Part shown: positions 1 through 9,706 of the stretch, in pieces
Position numbering within the stretch: the first letter of the stretch is position 1
How the letters are laid out: every line of letters begins with the position of its first letter
From: Cellulomonas sp.
Lineage (GTDB): Bacteria > Actinomycetota > Actinomycetes > Actinomycetales > Cellulomonadaceae
Direction of reading: 5' to 3'
Length of the DNA stretch: 53,019 nucleotides
Assembly: GCA_012927595.1 (NCBI GenBank)
Contig: JABBOW010000186.1
Coordinates: 1 to 53,019 of the forward strand
Position numbers and translations under genes: made by a program
Notes under the pieces: model-generated
The model's input: only the letters and a program-made list of their open reading frames with translations
What the model was told of the DNA's origin: nothing
Database searches by the model: none

Positions 1-665
1 TCGAGCGTGTCGATACCGGGCAGGTAGGGCGCGAGCGGCGGCATCTCGTCGAGACTTGCCAGCCCCATCCGTTCCAAGAAGTATCCCGTGGTCTCGTACA
101 GCAGGGCACCAGTCGAGGGATCGGCGCCCACCTCCGTGACGAGCCCACGCGCGGTCAGCGTCCGCACGACGCCGTCCACGTTGACCCCGCGTACCCCCGA
201 GACCTGCCCGCGCGTGACCGGTTGCCGGTAGGCGATCACCGCGAGCGTCTCGAGCGCGGCCTGGGTCAGCCGCGCCGTCTGTCCCTCGAGCACGAACCGC
301 CCGACGACGTCGGCGTACGTCGGCGCCGAGTAGATGCGCCAGCCGGCACCGGCGAGGCGCAGCTCGAAGCCGCGCACGCGGCCGCCGTTCGCGCCGCGGT
401 ACTCGGCCGCCAGCTCGGCGAGCAGCGCCTCGACCCGGATGGTCGGCAGCGCGAGGACGGACGCGAGCCGAATTGCAGGGATCGGCTCGTCGGCGACCAT
501 GAGCACCGCCTCGAGCGCGGCGAGTGCGCCGCCGGGCAGGTCGTCGACGTCGAACGCGAGCTCGTCGGCCGCGGGGTCTGGAGCCGGCGCGGTCTCGCGG
601 TCGTCAGCCGCGCCGTCGGCGTCGGGCGCCACGTCCGCCGGACCGTCGGGGATGTTCTCGGTCAT
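1..665 (-). CDS. scpB: Segregation and condensation protein B (partial, C-terminus cut by window edge)
   Basis: ScpB is the winged-helix kleisin-associated subunit of the SMC-ScpA-ScpB condensin that compacts and segregates the nucleoid. I translated 221 residues on the minus strand. An acidic, Ala/Pro/Asp-rich N-terminal tail of about 45 residues is followed by the ScpB core, including the segment LTQAALETLAVIAYRQPVTR and a following RGVNVDGVVRTL that are typical of the family. The reading frame is open to base 1, so the true C-terminus lies outside the window. The ATG at 665 overlaps the scpA stop codon in an ATGA arrangement, indicating translational coupling in a parA-scpA-scpB operon. 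Identity is confident from sequence and from the neighbouring scpA. Confidence 0.93.
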   Translation of the reverse strand, partial: MTENIPDGPADVAPDADGAADDRETAPAPDPAADELAFDVDDLPGGALAALEAVLMVADEPIPAIRLASVLALPTIRVEALLAELAAEYRGANGGRVRGFELRLAGAGWRIYSAPTYADVVGRFVLEGQTARLTQAALETLAVIAYRQPVTRGQVSGVRGVNVDGVVRTLTARGLVTEVGADPSTGALLYETTGYFLERMGLASLDEMPPLAPYLPGIDTL

Positions 666-1558
666 GATGTCGGCTCCTGCGTGTCGGGCCCACGGGGGGC
701 GTCCGGGGCGTCCGGGGCGTCCGGAGCGTCCGGGGCGTCCGGAGCGTCGGGTGGAGCGTCGGGTGGTGCGTCGAAGTCGTCGGACACGACGATGTCGCCC
801 TCGTCGGAGCCGGTCCACCGCACCGTGAGCTCGCCGAGCGGGCTCACTTGGTCGAACCCGACAGCCCCCTCGCGGAACAGCTCGAGCAACGCCAGGAACC
901 GCACGACGATGACGAGCGTCGAACTGGCGTCGGCGGTCAGAGCCCGGAACGACGCGGCGCCGCCGTGCCGCAGGCGGTCGACGAGCACAGCCGCCTGCTC
1001 GCGCACCGACACCGTGGGCGCGTACACATGACTGAGGTCGACACCGGGCGGCAGCGCACGCGGCGCGAGCGCTCTGGCGGCCAGCACCGCGAGCTCCTGC
1101 GCGCCGATCTGCCACACGAGCTCCGGGAGCAGTGCCGCGAGGTGCGGCTCGAGGGTGACAGTTCGGGGGAACCGGCGGGCCTCCGACGCGAGCCGCTCGC
1201 TGATGTCAGCGGCGACGTCCTTGTACGCGCGGTACTGGAGCAGCCGGGCGAACAGCAGGTCGCGTGCCTCGAGGAACTCGAGATCCTCCTCGTCCTCGAC
1301 GTCGCCGGACGGGAGCAGCCGAGCCGCCTTGAGGTCGAGGAGCGTGGCGGCGACGACGAGGAACTCACTGACCTGGCCCAGGTCCCAGGACTGGCCACCG
1401 TCGGCCCCCGTGCGCTCAGCGAGTCGGATGTACGCGATGAACTCGTCAGTGACGGTCGCGAGCGCGATCTCCGTGATGTCGAGCTTGTGCTTCGAGATCA
1501 GCCCGAGGAGAAGGTCGAACGGCCCGGAGAAGTTAGTGAGGTGAACCTCGAAGCTCAC
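662..1558 (-). CDS. scpA: Segregation and condensation protein A
   Basis: ScpA is the kleisin that bridges SMC heads and recruits ScpB. The N-terminal motif FSGPFDLLLGLISKHKLDIT is diagnostic, and LGELTVRW-like C-terminal winged-helix sequence is present. I chose the GTG at 1558 because GGAGG lies 11 bases upstream and because the family signature begins just after it. A GTG at 1600 would overlap the 3' end of parA and is the main alternative. The predicted protein is 298 residues. The C-terminus carries an unusual acidic tail of about ten tandem Asp-Ala-Pro units encoded by a 9-base tandem repeat (about 700-770). Its stop overlaps the scpB start. Confidence 0.92.
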   Translation of the reverse strand: MSFEVHLTNFSGPFDLLLGLISKHKLDITEIALATVTDEFIAYIRLAERTGADGGQSWDLGQVSEFLVVAATLLDLKAARLLPSGDVEDEEDLEFLEARDLLFARLLQYRAYKDVAADISERLASEARRFPRTVTLEPHLAALLPELVWQIGAQELAVLAARALAPRALPPGVDLSHVYAPTVSVREQAAVLVDRLRHGGAASFRALTADASSTLVIVVRFLALLELFREGAVGFDQVSPLGELTVRWTGSDEGDIVVSDDFDAPPDAPPDAPDAPDAPDAPDAPDAPRGPDTQEPTS

Positions 1559-1583
1559 CGTCCCGGACGCCTCCGCGACGGGG

Positions 1584-2450
1584 CTAGGCGGCGTCGCCAC
1601 GGGCGACGAGCTCGCGCGCGAGCTGACGGTAAGCGATCGCACCGGGGTGGGTCGGTGCGTACGTGGTGATGGGCTCGGCCGCGACCGTCGAGTCGGGGAA
1701 CTTCACCGTGCGACCGATCATCGTGTGCAGCAGCGTGCTGCCGAATGCCTCCTTGAGCCGCGCCACGACCTCACGAGCGTGGAGCGTCCGCGGGTCGTAC
1801 ATGGTCGCGAGGATGCCGTCGACCTCGAGGCGGGGGTTCAGGCGGTCCCGGACCTTCTCGATGGTCTCGATGAGCAGCGCGACCCCGCGCAGCGCGAAGA
1901 ACTCGCACTCGAGCGGGATCAGCACGCCGTGCGCGGCGGTCAGGGCGTTCACCGTCAGCAGCCCGAGCGACGGCTGGCAGTCGATGAGCACGACGTCGTA
2001 GTCGTCGAGCGCCGGCCGGAGCACGCGCGCGAGGACCGACTCACGGGCGACCTCGCCGACGAGCTGGACCTCGGCTGCCGACAGGTCGATGTTCGACGGA
2101 AGCAGGTCGAGGCCGGGGATCGCCGTCGGCCGGATGAGCTCGCTGAGCACGGCCGTGCGCTCCATGAGGAGGTTGTAGACGGTGCGCTCGAGCTCGTGCG
2201 GGCTGATCCCCAGGCCGACCGAGGCGGCGCCTTGCGGGTCGAAGTCGACGATGAGGACGCGACGGCCGTACTCGGCGAGCGCAGCCGCGAGGTTGATGGT
2301 CGTCGTGGTCTTGCCGACTCCACCCTTCTGGTTGCACATGGCGATGACGCGCGCGGGTCCATGGTTGGCGAGCAGCGACGGAACGGCGAACTCCGGCATG
2401 GGTCGGCCGACGGGGTCCAGCGGCGTCTCGATCGTCTCCTCGGTTGTCAC
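1584..2450 (-). CDS. parA: ParA/Soj-family ATPase
   Basis: This is a 288-residue deviant-Walker ATPase of the ParA/MinD superfamily. The signature KGGVGKTT lies at about residues 42-49 (preceded by CNQ), the switch region is VDFDPQGAASVGLG, and the Walker B-like segment is VVLIDCQPSLG. The Lys in the GG-x-GK motif is the partner-activating lysine of the family. It sits upstream of scpA (25 bases between the ORFs as annotated) and downstream of xerD, the usual actinobacterial arrangement, where this second ParA homologue is separate from the oriC-proximal parAB pair. No parB is present here, so a role with the condensin genes in chromosome organisation is inferred from context. Confidence 0.9.
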   Translation of the reverse strand: MTTEETIETPLDPVGRPMPEFAVPSLLANHGPARVIAMCNQKGGVGKTTTTINLAAALAEYGRRVLIVDFDPQGAASVGLGISPHELERTVYNLLMERTAVLSELIRPTAIPGLDLLPSNIDLSAAEVQLVGEVARESVLARVLRPALDDYDVVLIDCQPSLGLLTVNALTAAHGVLIPLECEFFALRGVALLIETIEKVRDRLNPRLEVDGILATMYDPRTLHAREVVARLKEAFGSTLLHTMIGRTVKFPDSTVAAEPITTYAPTHPGAIAYRQLARELVARGDAA

Positions 2451-2515
2451 GCGGCCAACTTACCGGAGCGCGAGCACGTTGATGCCTGCGACAGACCGGC
2501 AGGAAGTCGATCCGA

Positions 2516-3502
2516 TCAACGCGTCGGGGACGCACCGTTGCGCTCGCCGGCGTGCGGGTCTCGCCGCAGCGCCCGCGGGTGCGCCGTGGCGTAGACCTCG
2601 CGCAGCGTGTCCCGCGTGACGAGGGTGTAGATCTGCGTGGTCGTGACCGAGGCGTGACCAAGCAGCTCCTGGACGACGCGCACGTCGGCGCCGCCGGCGA
2701 GCAGATGGGTCGCGAACGAGTGTCGCAGCGTGTGCGGCGAGATGTGCGCCGCACCGTCCAGGTGGGCCCGCTCCGCTGCCGCACTCAGCAGTCCCCACGC
2801 GCTCTGCCGGCTGAGCCGCGCGCCACGGGTGTTGAGGAACACCGCGGTCGTCCCCCGGCCCTCTCCGGCCAGGGCGGGCCTGGCACGGACGAGGTAGGCG
2901 TCCACCGCATCGACCGCATAGCTGCCCACCGGCACCACGCGCTCCTTGCGGCCCTTGCCGCGCAGCCGGACCGAGGCCCGGCCGTGCGTGAGGTCCAGGG
3001 CTTCGATGTCAAGGCCGACCGCCTCAGAGATCCGGGCGCCCGTCGAGTACAGCAGCTCGAGCAGCGCACGGTCCCGGAGCGGCACCGGGCCCTCCCCGAC
3101 GCTCGCGGCCTCGAGGAGCCGCTCGACGTCGAACGTCGAGATCGCCTTGGGCAGCCTCTTGGGCTGGGCGGGCGGGCGCACGGACCTCGCGGCGTCGGCC
3201 CCCGTCAGTCCCTCGAGCGCACAGTACCTGTGCCATCCGCGCAAGGCGACGACAGCGCGTGCGGTGGACGACGCAGACAGCGGCGCACGACCATCGGACC
3301 CTGTGCGCATGACGGCGACGAAGTCCTCGACGTCGCTTTCGGTGATGTCGTCCGGTCGCGTCCGCCCTGCCGCGTCGAGGTGTGCGACGTAGCGGGCAAG
3401 GTCACGCCGGTAGGCCGCGAGCGTGTTGACCGCGAGGCCGCGCTCCACGGTCAGGTGCGCCAGGTAGTCCTCGACCGCACTCTGCAGCAGGACCTGCGTC
3501 AC
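2516..3502 (-). CDS. xerD: Site-specific tyrosine recombinase XerD
   Basis: XerD acts with XerC at dif to resolve chromosome dimers. With the GTG start at 3502 the protein is 328 residues, close to the family norm of about 300. It has an N-terminal SAM-like core-binding domain (residues 1-100) and a C-terminal catalytic domain with all catalytic residues visible: Arg157 in STGARISE, Lys183 in [10 protein letters not shown], His257 and Arg260 in SPHTLRHSF, His283 in LGHASVTTT and nucleophile Tyr292. The start is placed at VTQVLLQ because the N-terminal domain begins there; the much longer open frame upstream belongs to ctaB read out of frame. It starts 14 bases after the ctaB stop. Confidence 0.95.
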   Translation of the reverse strand: MTQVLLQSAVEDYLAHLTVERGLAVNTLAAYRRDLARYVAHLDAAGRTRPDDITESDVEDFVAVMRTGSDGRAPLSASSTARAVVALRGWHRYCALEGLTGADAARSVRPPAQPKRLPKAISTFDVERLLEAASVGEGPVPLRDRALLELLYSTGARISEAVGLDIEALDLTHGRASVRLRGKGRKERVVPVGSYAVDAVDAYLVRARPALAGEGRGTTAVFLNTRGARLSRQSAWGLLSAAAERAHLDGAAHISPHTLRHSFATHLLAGGADVRVVQELLGHASVTTTQIYTLVTRDTLREVYATAHPRALRRDPHAGERNGASPTR

Positions 3503-3516
3503 GACTCTGCCTGCGC

Positions 3517-4512
3517 TCAGAAGGGGAGGAACACGTCGACGGCGACCGCGACGAAGATCAGCGTGAGGTAGGTGATCGACGCGTGAAAGACCTTCATCGC
3601 GTTCAGCTTGCCACGGGAAGGATCCACAGCTCGCCGGTACAGGCCGATGCACGACCACACGAACCACGCGCCGAGCGCGAGCGCGACCAGCGCGTAGACC
3701 CACGTCATGTGCGCGACGGGCACGAGCAGGAGCGAGCACCCGACCATCGCGACCGCGTACGCGATCATCTCGCGTGCCACGAGCGTGTCGGCAGCGACCA
3801 CCGGGAGCATCGGGACGCCGGCGGCGGCGTAGTCCTTGCGGAACTTCATCGACAGCGGCCAGTAGTGCGGCGGCGTCCAGAAGAAGATCACCCCGAACAG
3901 CAGCACCGGGGTCCACGACACACTGCCCGTGACGGCCGACCAGCCGATGAGCACCGGCATGCACCCGGCGGCGCCGCCCCACACGATGTTCTGGGGTGTG
4001 CGGCGCTTGAGGATCATCGTGTAGCCGATGACGTACATGAGGATCGCACCCGCAGTGAGCAGCGCAGAGGCCACGTTGACGACGAGCGCGAACCAGGCGA
4101 GCGCCAGGACCCCGAGCACCGTGCCGAAGACCAGCGCGGCCCGAGGGCTGATCTCGCCCGTCACGAGCGGGCGCCGCTGCGTGCGGTTCATGATCTGGTC
4201 GATGTCGCGGTCGAGGTAGCAGTTGAGCGTGTTGGCCGAACCGGCCGCCGCTGTCCCACCGACCAGTGTCGCCAGCACGAGCCCCATCGACGGGAAGCCT
4301 CGCTCCGCGAGGATCATCGTCGGGATCGTCGTGACCAGCAGCAGCTCGATGATCCGTGGCTTGGTCAGCGCGACGTAGGCGCCGAGCACGTGCAGCAGCG
4401 CCCTCGCCCGGTCTGCCACCGACGGCGCAGCGACCGCACCCGAGGTCCACCTGTCGGCCGGTCGGGAGGACGCGCCTGCGTCGTCCAGTGGGGAAGGGCT
4501 GGTGGTGCGCAC
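3517..4512 (-). CDS. ctaB: Protoheme IX farnesyltransferase (heme O synthase)
   Basis: CtaB is a polytopic UbiA-superfamily prenyltransferase that adds a farnesyl group to heme b, giving heme O for cytochrome oxidase. Motifs include the Asp-rich [20 protein letters not shown] for Mg2+/prenyl-pyrophosphate, [12 protein letters not shown] near the first helix, and the loop [19 protein letters not shown]. About eight to nine hydrophobic segments are visible. Two starts are possible: GTG 4512 (331 residues) or ATG 4608 (363 residues). I prefer 4512 because the extra 32 residues look non-conserved, but no good Shine-Dalgarno precedes it, so the start is uncertain. It is divergent from tkt, as in many actinobacteria. 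Confidence 0.93.
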   Translation of the reverse strand: MRTTSPSPLDDAGASSRPADRWTSGAVAAPSVADRARALLHVLGAYVALTKPRIIELLLVTTIPTMILAERGFPSMGLVLATLVGGTAAAGSANTLNCYLDRDIDQIMNRTQRRPLVTGEISPRAALVFGTVLGVLALAWFALVVNVASALLTAGAILMYVIGYTMILKRRTPQNIVWGGAAGCMPVLIGWSAVTGSVSWTPVLLFGVIFFWTPPHYWPLSMKFRKDYAAAGVPMLPVVAADTLVAREMIAYAVAMVGCSLLLVPVAHMTWVYALVALALGAWFVWSCIGLYRRAVDPSRGKLNAMKVFHASITYLTLIFVAVAVDVFLPF

Positions 4513-4829
4513 GCGCTGCCAACGTCCGATCGTGTCCAGGGGGGACCTCTGCTCCGAATGACTGCGGAGACAGGGCCCTCGGTCTTCAGTGGGAGTGAGC
4601 CCTGCCATGGTAAGGCCCGTCCCTGGTCAGCATGGGAGGCAGGCGCGGATATAGGCTCGGGGAAGCACGACACCCCCGCGCTGAGCCCCGTCCGGGAACT
4701 GACATGCAACGTCGTACGACCGGGCGACCAGAGCGCCGCGGGCGGTGATAGTCACCGACTCCCGTCCGGGGGCGTCGGACAGGTCGATGACGTCCTTGAG
4801 CCGCGCGCCAGGGACGGGACTGAGGTGCG
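4513..4829. other. Divergent intergenic region between ctaB and tkt
   Basis: This stretch of about 317 bases separates divergent ctaB and tkt and must hold both promoters. A TA-rich element (TATATCC read on the minus strand, about 4650-4656) is the only AT-rich patch and could serve as a -10 for ctaB, or for tkt as TATAGGCT read on the plus strand. No convincing -35 pairs with it. If ctaB starts at the ATG at 4608, 96 bases of this interval are coding. I see no RNA gene or repeat in it. Confidence 0.4.
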
Positions 4830-7001
4830 GTGAACGCCAAGGCTCCCCTGGCCCAGTCCGTCGGATGGACCGAGCTCGACCGCCGGGCGGTCGACACCGT
4901 CCGCGTCCTGGCGGCCGATGCCGTCGAGAAGGTCGGCAACGGACACCCCGGGACGGCGATCAGCCTCGCGCCCGCCGCGTACCTGCTCTACCAGAACGTG
5001 CTCCGGCACGACCCCGCCGACCCGCACTGGCTCGGCCGCGACCGCTTTATCCTCTCCGCCGGTCACTCGAGCCTCACGCAGTACATCCAGCTGTACCTGG
5101 CCGGTTTCGGGCTCGAGCTCGAGGACCTGGCCGCGCTGCGGACGTGGGGCTCGAAGACCCCGGGTCACCCCGAGTACAAGCACACAGCCGGCGTCGAGAT
5201 GACCACCGGTCCGCTCGGCCAGGGACTGTCGAGCGCCGTCGGCTTCGCCATGGCGACCCGCCGAGAACGGGGTCTGCTCGACCCCGACGCAGCCCCGGGC
5301 ACGAGCCCGTTCGACCACTTCGTGTACGTCATCGCGTCCGACGGCGACCTCGAGGAGGGCATCACGAGCGAGGCGTCGTCCATCGCGGGGACGCAGGAGC
5401 TCGGCAACCTCATCGTCGTGTGGGACGACAACCACATCTCCATCGAAGGCGACACCGAGATCGCGTTCAACGAGGACGTCCTGGCCCGCTACGCGGCGTA
5501 CGGCTGGCACGTGCAGATGGTCGACTGGACCGCAGGTCCCGACGGCTACGTCGAGGACGTCGACGCGCTCAACGCGGCGATCGAGGCAGCCAAGGCCGTC
5601 ACCGACCGGCCGTCGTTCATCGGTCTGCGCACGATCATCGCCTGGCCGTCGCCCACCAAGCAGAACACCCCCGGCTCGCACGGCTCGAAGCTCGGCACCG
5701 ACGAGGTCCGCGGGCTCAAGGAGGTCCTCGGCTTCGACCCCGACGCGTCCTTCGCCGTCGCGCCGGAGGTCATCGCCCACACCCGCAAGGCCCTCGACCG
5801 CGGCGCCGCGGCGCAGGCCGCCTGGCGTGTCGGCTACGACGCGTGGCGCAGCGCCAACCCCGATCGCGCCACGCTGCTGGACCGGCTCGTCTCCGGCGAC
5901 CTCCCGGCCAACTGGGCCGACGCCCTGCCGGTCTTCCCGGCCGGCAAGTCGGTCGCGACCCGCGCCGCCTCGGGCGACGTGCTGTCTGCGCTGGCTGGCG
6001 TCCTGCCCGAGCTGTGGGGCGGCTCGGCCGACCTCGCGGGCTCGAACAACACGACGATGAAGGGCGAGCCGTCCTTCATCCCGGCCGGGCGGTCGACGCA
6101 CGAGTTCGCCGGCGACGAGTATGGCCGCACGCTGCACTTCGGCATCCGAGAGCACGCGATGGGCGCCATCCTGTCTGGGATCGCGCTCCACGGGCTCACC
6201 CGGGCCTACGGTGGGACGTTCTTCACGTTCAGCGACTACATGCGTGGCGCGGTGCGTCTCGCGGCGCTCATGGGCGTTCCGTCGATCTACGTGTGGACCC
6301 ACGACTCGATCGGGCTCGGCGAGGACGGACCCACGCACCAGCCCGTCGAGCACCTGACCGCTGTGCGCGCGATCCCGGGGCTGGCGATCGTGCGGCCCGC
6401 CGACGCCAACGAGACCGCTGCGGCCTGGAAGGCCATCCTCGAGCGCACCGACGGCCCGGTCGGGCTGATCCTCACGCGCCAGAACGTGCCCACCTTCCCG
6501 CGCGGCGAGGACGGCTTCGCCACGACCGACGGCGTGGCGCGCGGTGCCTACGTCCTGCTTGAGGCCAGCACCGGGACGCCCGGTGTGATCCTCATCGGCA
6601 CCGGCTCGGAGGTCCAGCTCGCCGTCGAGGCACGTACGACGCTCGAAGCGGCCGGGATCGCGACCCGCGTCGTCTCCGCGCCCAGCCTGGAGTGGTTCGC
6701 CGAGCAGGGTGCCGCCTACCGCGAGCACGTGCTTCCGGCCGCTGTGCGGGCCCGCGTCTCGGTCGAGGCCGGCATCGCGCTCTCGTGGCACAAGATCGTC
6801 GGCGACGCAGGCCGGTCGGTCTCGCTCGAGCACTACGGGGCATCGGCCGACGCCGACACGCTGTACCGCGAGTTCGGTATCACGGCGCAGGCCGTCGTGG
6901 CCGCGGCCCGCGAGTCGATCGAGGCTGCACACAGCACGCGCGCGCCAGCATCCGACGCGGGTACGCCGACGCAGGGCGGGGCGGGCGACCAGCTCGTCTG
7001 A
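4830..7001 (+). CDS. tkt: Transketolase
   Basis: This thiamine-diphosphate enzyme of the non-oxidative pentose phosphate pathway moves two-carbon ketol units between sugar phosphates. The protein is 723 residues, slightly longer than the usual 660-700 because of a C-terminal low-complexity tail. Visible motifs are the N-terminal GNGHPGTAISLAP, the ThDP motif SDGDLEEG ending in VVWDDN, the substrate-binding GSKLGT region, GIREHAMGAIL, and THDSIGLGEDGPTHQPVEHL. The GTG start at 4830 has GAGGTG just upstream. It is first in the tkt-tal-zwf-opcA-pgl operon, which couples NADPH generation with ribose-5-phosphate interconversion. Confidence 0.96.
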   Translation: MNAKAPLAQSVGWTELDRRAVDTVRVLAADAVEKVGNGHPGTAISLAPAAYLLYQNVLRHDPADPHWLGRDRFILSAGHSSLTQYIQLYLAGFGLELEDLAALRTWGSKTPGHPEYKHTAGVEMTTGPLGQGLSSAVGFAMATRRERGLLDPDAAPGTSPFDHFVYVIASDGDLEEGITSEASSIAGTQELGNLIVVWDDNHISIEGDTEIAFNEDVLARYAAYGWHVQMVDWTAGPDGYVEDVDALNAAIEAAKAVTDRPSFIGLRTIIAWPSPTKQNTPGSHGSKLGTDEVRGLKEVLGFDPDASFAVAPEVIAHTRKALDRGAAAQAAWRVGYDAWRSANPDRATLLDRLVSGDLPANWADALPVFPAGKSVATRAASGDVLSALAGVLPELWGGSADLAGSNNTTMKGEPSFIPAGRSTHEFAGDEYGRTLHFGIREHAMGAILSGIALHGLTRAYGGTFFTFSDYMRGAVRLAALMGVPSIYVWTHDSIGLGEDGPTHQPVEHLTAVRAIPGLAIVRPADANETAAAWKAILERTDGPVGLILTRQNVPTFPRGEDGFATTDGVARGAYVLLEASTGTPGVILIGTGSEVQLAVEARTTLEAAGIATRVVSAPSLEWFAEQGAAYREHVLPAAVRARVSVEAGIALSWHKIVGDAGRSVSLEHYGASADADTLYREFGITAQAVVAAARESIEAAHSTRAPASDAGTPTQGGAGDQLV

Positions 7002-7034
7002 ACCGAGGTATCTGTTCTCCGAAAGGGCATCACC

Positions 7035-8168
7035 ATGACTGAGACCGGAACCAACCCCGTCGGTGGACCGCTCGACCGCCTCACCCAGGCCGGCGTCGCC
7101 ATCTGGCTCGACGACCTGTCGCGCGAGCGGCTCCGCACGGGCAACCTCGCCGAGCTCGTCACCACCCGTCGGGTCGTCGGGGTCACGACCAACCCGACGA
7201 TCTTCGCGAACGCGCTCGCGAAGGGTGACGCCTACGAGGCGCAGCTCACCGAGCTTGCCGCGAAGAAGGCCGACGTCGACGAGGCGGTCTTCGCCATCAC
7301 GACCGACGACGTGCGTCAGGCGGCCGACGTGCTGCGACCCACGTACGAGGCCTCGGGGAGCGTCGACGGCCGGGTGTCCATCGAGGTCGACCCTCGGCTT
7401 GCTCGCGACACCCAGGCGACGATCGCCGCAGCGAAGACGCTCTGGGCGACCGTCGGCCGGCCGAACGTGTTCATCAAGATCCCCGCCACCGTCGAGGGGC
7501 TGCCGGCGATCACCGCCGTGCTCGCTGAGGGCATCAGCGTCAACGTGACGCTGATCTTCTCCCTCGACCGCTATCGCGAGGTGCTCGACGCCTTCGCGAC
7601 GGGCCTCGAGCAGGCCCGCTCCAACGGTCACGACCTGGCGCCCGTCGGCTCGGTCGCGTCGTTCTTCGTGTCACGGGTCGACTCAGCGATCGACCCGCAG
7701 CTCGACGCGCTCGGCACCCCCGAGGCCCACGCCCTGCGTGGTGCCGCAGCCATCGCCAATGCGCGACTCGCGTACGGCGTGTATGACGAGTTCGTCGCAA
7801 GCGAGCGGTGGGCTGCACTCGCAGCCGCCGGAGCAAAGCCCCAGCGACCGCTCTGGGCCTCGACCGGCGTCAAGGACAAGGCCTACGCGGACACGCGGTA
7901 CGTCGACGATCTCGTCGCCCGGGGCGTGGTCAACACGATGCCCGCCGCAACCCTCGAGGCTGTCGCCGACCATGGGCAGATCACGGGCGACACCGTGCAC
8001 GGCACCCAGGCGGAGTCGGCCGAGGTGATCGCCGGGCTCGCCCACCTCGGCATCGACATCGACCGCGTCACCGACCAGCTGGAGACCGAGGGCATCAGCA
8101 AGTTCGAGACCAGCTGGTCCGAGCTGCTGGCGACTGTGGCCGAGGGCCTGGCGCGGGTGGTCGCATGA
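7035..8168 (+). CDS. tal: Transaldolase
   Basis: Transaldolase transfers dihydroxyacetone units between sedoheptulose-7-phosphate and glyceraldehyde-3-phosphate. The 377-residue length matches the longer Tal subfamily of actinobacteria and cyanobacteria. Motifs are [13 protein letters not shown] near residue 50, the Schiff-base lysine in [21 protein letters not shown] and [11 protein letters not shown]. The ATG follows GAAAGGG with normal spacing, 33 bases after the tkt stop. Its stop overlaps the zwf start (ATGA), so the genes are probably translationally coupled. Confidence 0.96.
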   Translation: MTETGTNPVGGPLDRLTQAGVAIWLDDLSRERLRTGNLAELVTTRRVVGVTTNPTIFANALAKGDAYEAQLTELAAKKADVDEAVFAITTDDVRQAADVLRPTYEASGSVDGRVSIEVDPRLARDTQATIAAAKTLWATVGRPNVFIKIPATVEGLPAITAVLAEGISVNVTLIFSLDRYREVLDAFATGLEQARSNGHDLAPVGSVASFFVSRVDSAIDPQLDALGTPEAHALRGAAAIANARLAYGVYDEFVASERWAALAAAGAKPQRPLWASTGVKDKAYADTRYVDDLVARGVVNTMPAATLEAVADHGQITGDTVHGTQAESAEVIAGLAHLGIDIDRVTDQLETEGISKFETSWSELLATVAEGLARVVA

Positions 8169-9706
8169 GCCCCGCTCGTGTCACGGCGGATCACAACCCG
8201 CTGCGGGACGCCCGGGACCGTCGGCTTCCGCGCATCGCGGGTCCCTGCGGCCTCGTGATCTTCGGCGTCACGGGCGACCTCGCGCGCAAGAAGCTCATGC
8301 CGGCCGTCTACGACCTGACGAACCGTGGGCTCCTGCCGCCGGGGTTCGCGCTCACCGGGTTCGCGCGCCGCGACTGGGAGACGCAAGACTTCGCGAAGAT
8401 CGTGCACGACTCGGTGCGCGAGCACGCCCGCACACCGTTCCGTGAGGCCACCTGGCGCCAGCTCGCTGAGGGAATCCGGTTCGTCCCGGGCACGTTCGAC
8501 GACGACAGCGCGTTCGACCGCCTCCGGGAGACCGTCTCGGAGCTCGACGTGTCACGGGGCACGGGCGGCAACCACGCGTTCTACCTCGCGGTCCCGCCGA
8601 GCTCGTTCCCTGATGTGTGCGAACAGCTCGAACGCTCGGGGTTGTCCGAGCCGAATCCGGGCACATGGCGCCGCGTCGTCATCGAGAAGCCGTTCGGCCA
8701 CGACCTCGAGAGCGCGCGCAAGCTCAACGATGTCGTCTCAAAGGTCTTCCGACCCGACGACGTGTTCAGGATCGACCACTACCTCGGCAAGGAGACCGTC
8801 CAGAACCTGCTGGCTCTGCGGTTCGCCAACCAGCTGTTCGAGCCAATCTGGAACTCCAACTACGTCGACCACGTGCAGATCACCATGGCCGAGGACATCG
8901 GCATCAGTGGCCGAGCCGGATACTACGACGGCATCGGAGCCGCGCGCGACGTCATCCAGAACCACCTGCTCCAGCTGCTCGCACTCACGGCGATGGAAGA
9001 GCCGGTCTCGTTCGAGGCGGGCGGCCTGCGTGCTGAGAAGCTCAAGGTGCTCTCGGCCGTCCGGCTGCCGCGTGACCTGGGCAAGCACACCTCGCGCGGC
9101 CAGTACACATCGGGCTGGCAGGGTGGCGAGAAGGTCGTCGGTTACCTCCAGGAGGATGGGATCTCCAAGACGTCGTCGACTGAGACCTTCGCTGCGATCC
9201 GGGTTGACATCGACACGCGCCGCTGGGCGGGTGTGCCGTTCTACCTGCGAACCGGCAAGCGGCTCGGCCGTCGTGTGACCGAGATCGCGGTCGTTTTCAA
9301 GCGAGCGCCGCACCTGCCGTTCGAGTCCACCTCGACTGAGGAGCTCGGCAAGAACGCGCTCGTGATCCGGATCCAGCCCGACGAGGGCGTGACCCTGCGC
9401 TTCGGCGCCAAGGTCCCTGGGACCGCGATGGAGGTCCGCGACGTCACGATGGACTTCGGCTACGGGCACGCGTTCACCGAGTCGTCCCCTGAGGCGTACG
9501 AACGCCTCATTCTCGACGTGCTGCTCGGTGACCCGCCGCTCTTCCCCCGGTACGAGGAGGTCGAGCTGTCGTGGAAGATCCTCGACCCCATCACGGCACA
9601 CTGGGCCTCGAAGGGCGCGCCCGATGAGTACCGGGCCGGTACCTGGGGGCCGGAGTCGGCCGACCGGATGATGGACCGCGACGGACGCCACTGGAGGATC
9701 CCGTGA
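8165..9706 (+). CDS. zwf: Glucose-6-phosphate 1-dehydrogenase
   Basis: Zwf catalyses the first oxidative pentose phosphate step, glucose-6-phosphate plus NADP+ to 6-phosphogluconolactone. The 513-residue protein has the N-terminal nucleotide-binding motif [20 protein letters not shown] and the catalytic signature RIDHYLGKE followed by [19 protein letters not shown] is also conserved. The ATG at 8165 lies inside the tal stop (ATGA), and the family Rossmann motif begins about 30 residues downstream, so the start is well supported. The stop overlaps the GTG of opcA by four bases. A frame open further upstream is only the shadow of tal. Confidence 0.97.
   Translation: MSPARVTADHNPLRDARDRRLPRIAGPCGLVIFGVTGDLARKKLMPAVYDLTNRGLLPPGFALTGFARRDWETQDFAKIVHDSVREHARTPFREATWRQLAEGIRFVPGTFDDDSAFDRLRETVSELDVSRGTGGNHAFYLAVPPSSFPDVCEQLERSGLSEPNPGTWRRVVIEKPFGHDLESARKLNDVVSKVFRPDDVFRIDHYLGKETVQNLLALRFANQLFEPIWNSNYVDHVQITMAEDIGISGRAGYYDGIGAARDVIQNHLLQLLALTAMEEPVSFEAGGLRAEKLKVLSAVRLPRDLGKHTSRGQYTSGWQGGEKVVGYLQEDGISKTSSTETFAAIRVDIDTRRWAGVPFYLRTGKRLGRRVTEIAVVFKRAPHLPFESTSTEELGKNALVIRIQPDEGVTLRFGAKVPGTAMEVRDVTMDFGYGHAFTESSPEAYERLILDVLLGDPPLFPRYEEVELSWKILDPITAHWASKGAPDEYRAGTWGPESADRMMDRDGRHWRIP

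Noticed and set aside
2516..4522. An apparent 668-residue fusion joining an N-terminal region to XerD
   Set aside because: The upstream part is ctaB read in the wrong frame; XerD begins at GTG 3502.
4752..7631. A 959-codon open frame antisense to tkt and tal
   Set aside because: It is a GC-driven shadow of two well-supported genes, lacks domain motifs, and is dominated by Arg, Asp and Gly.
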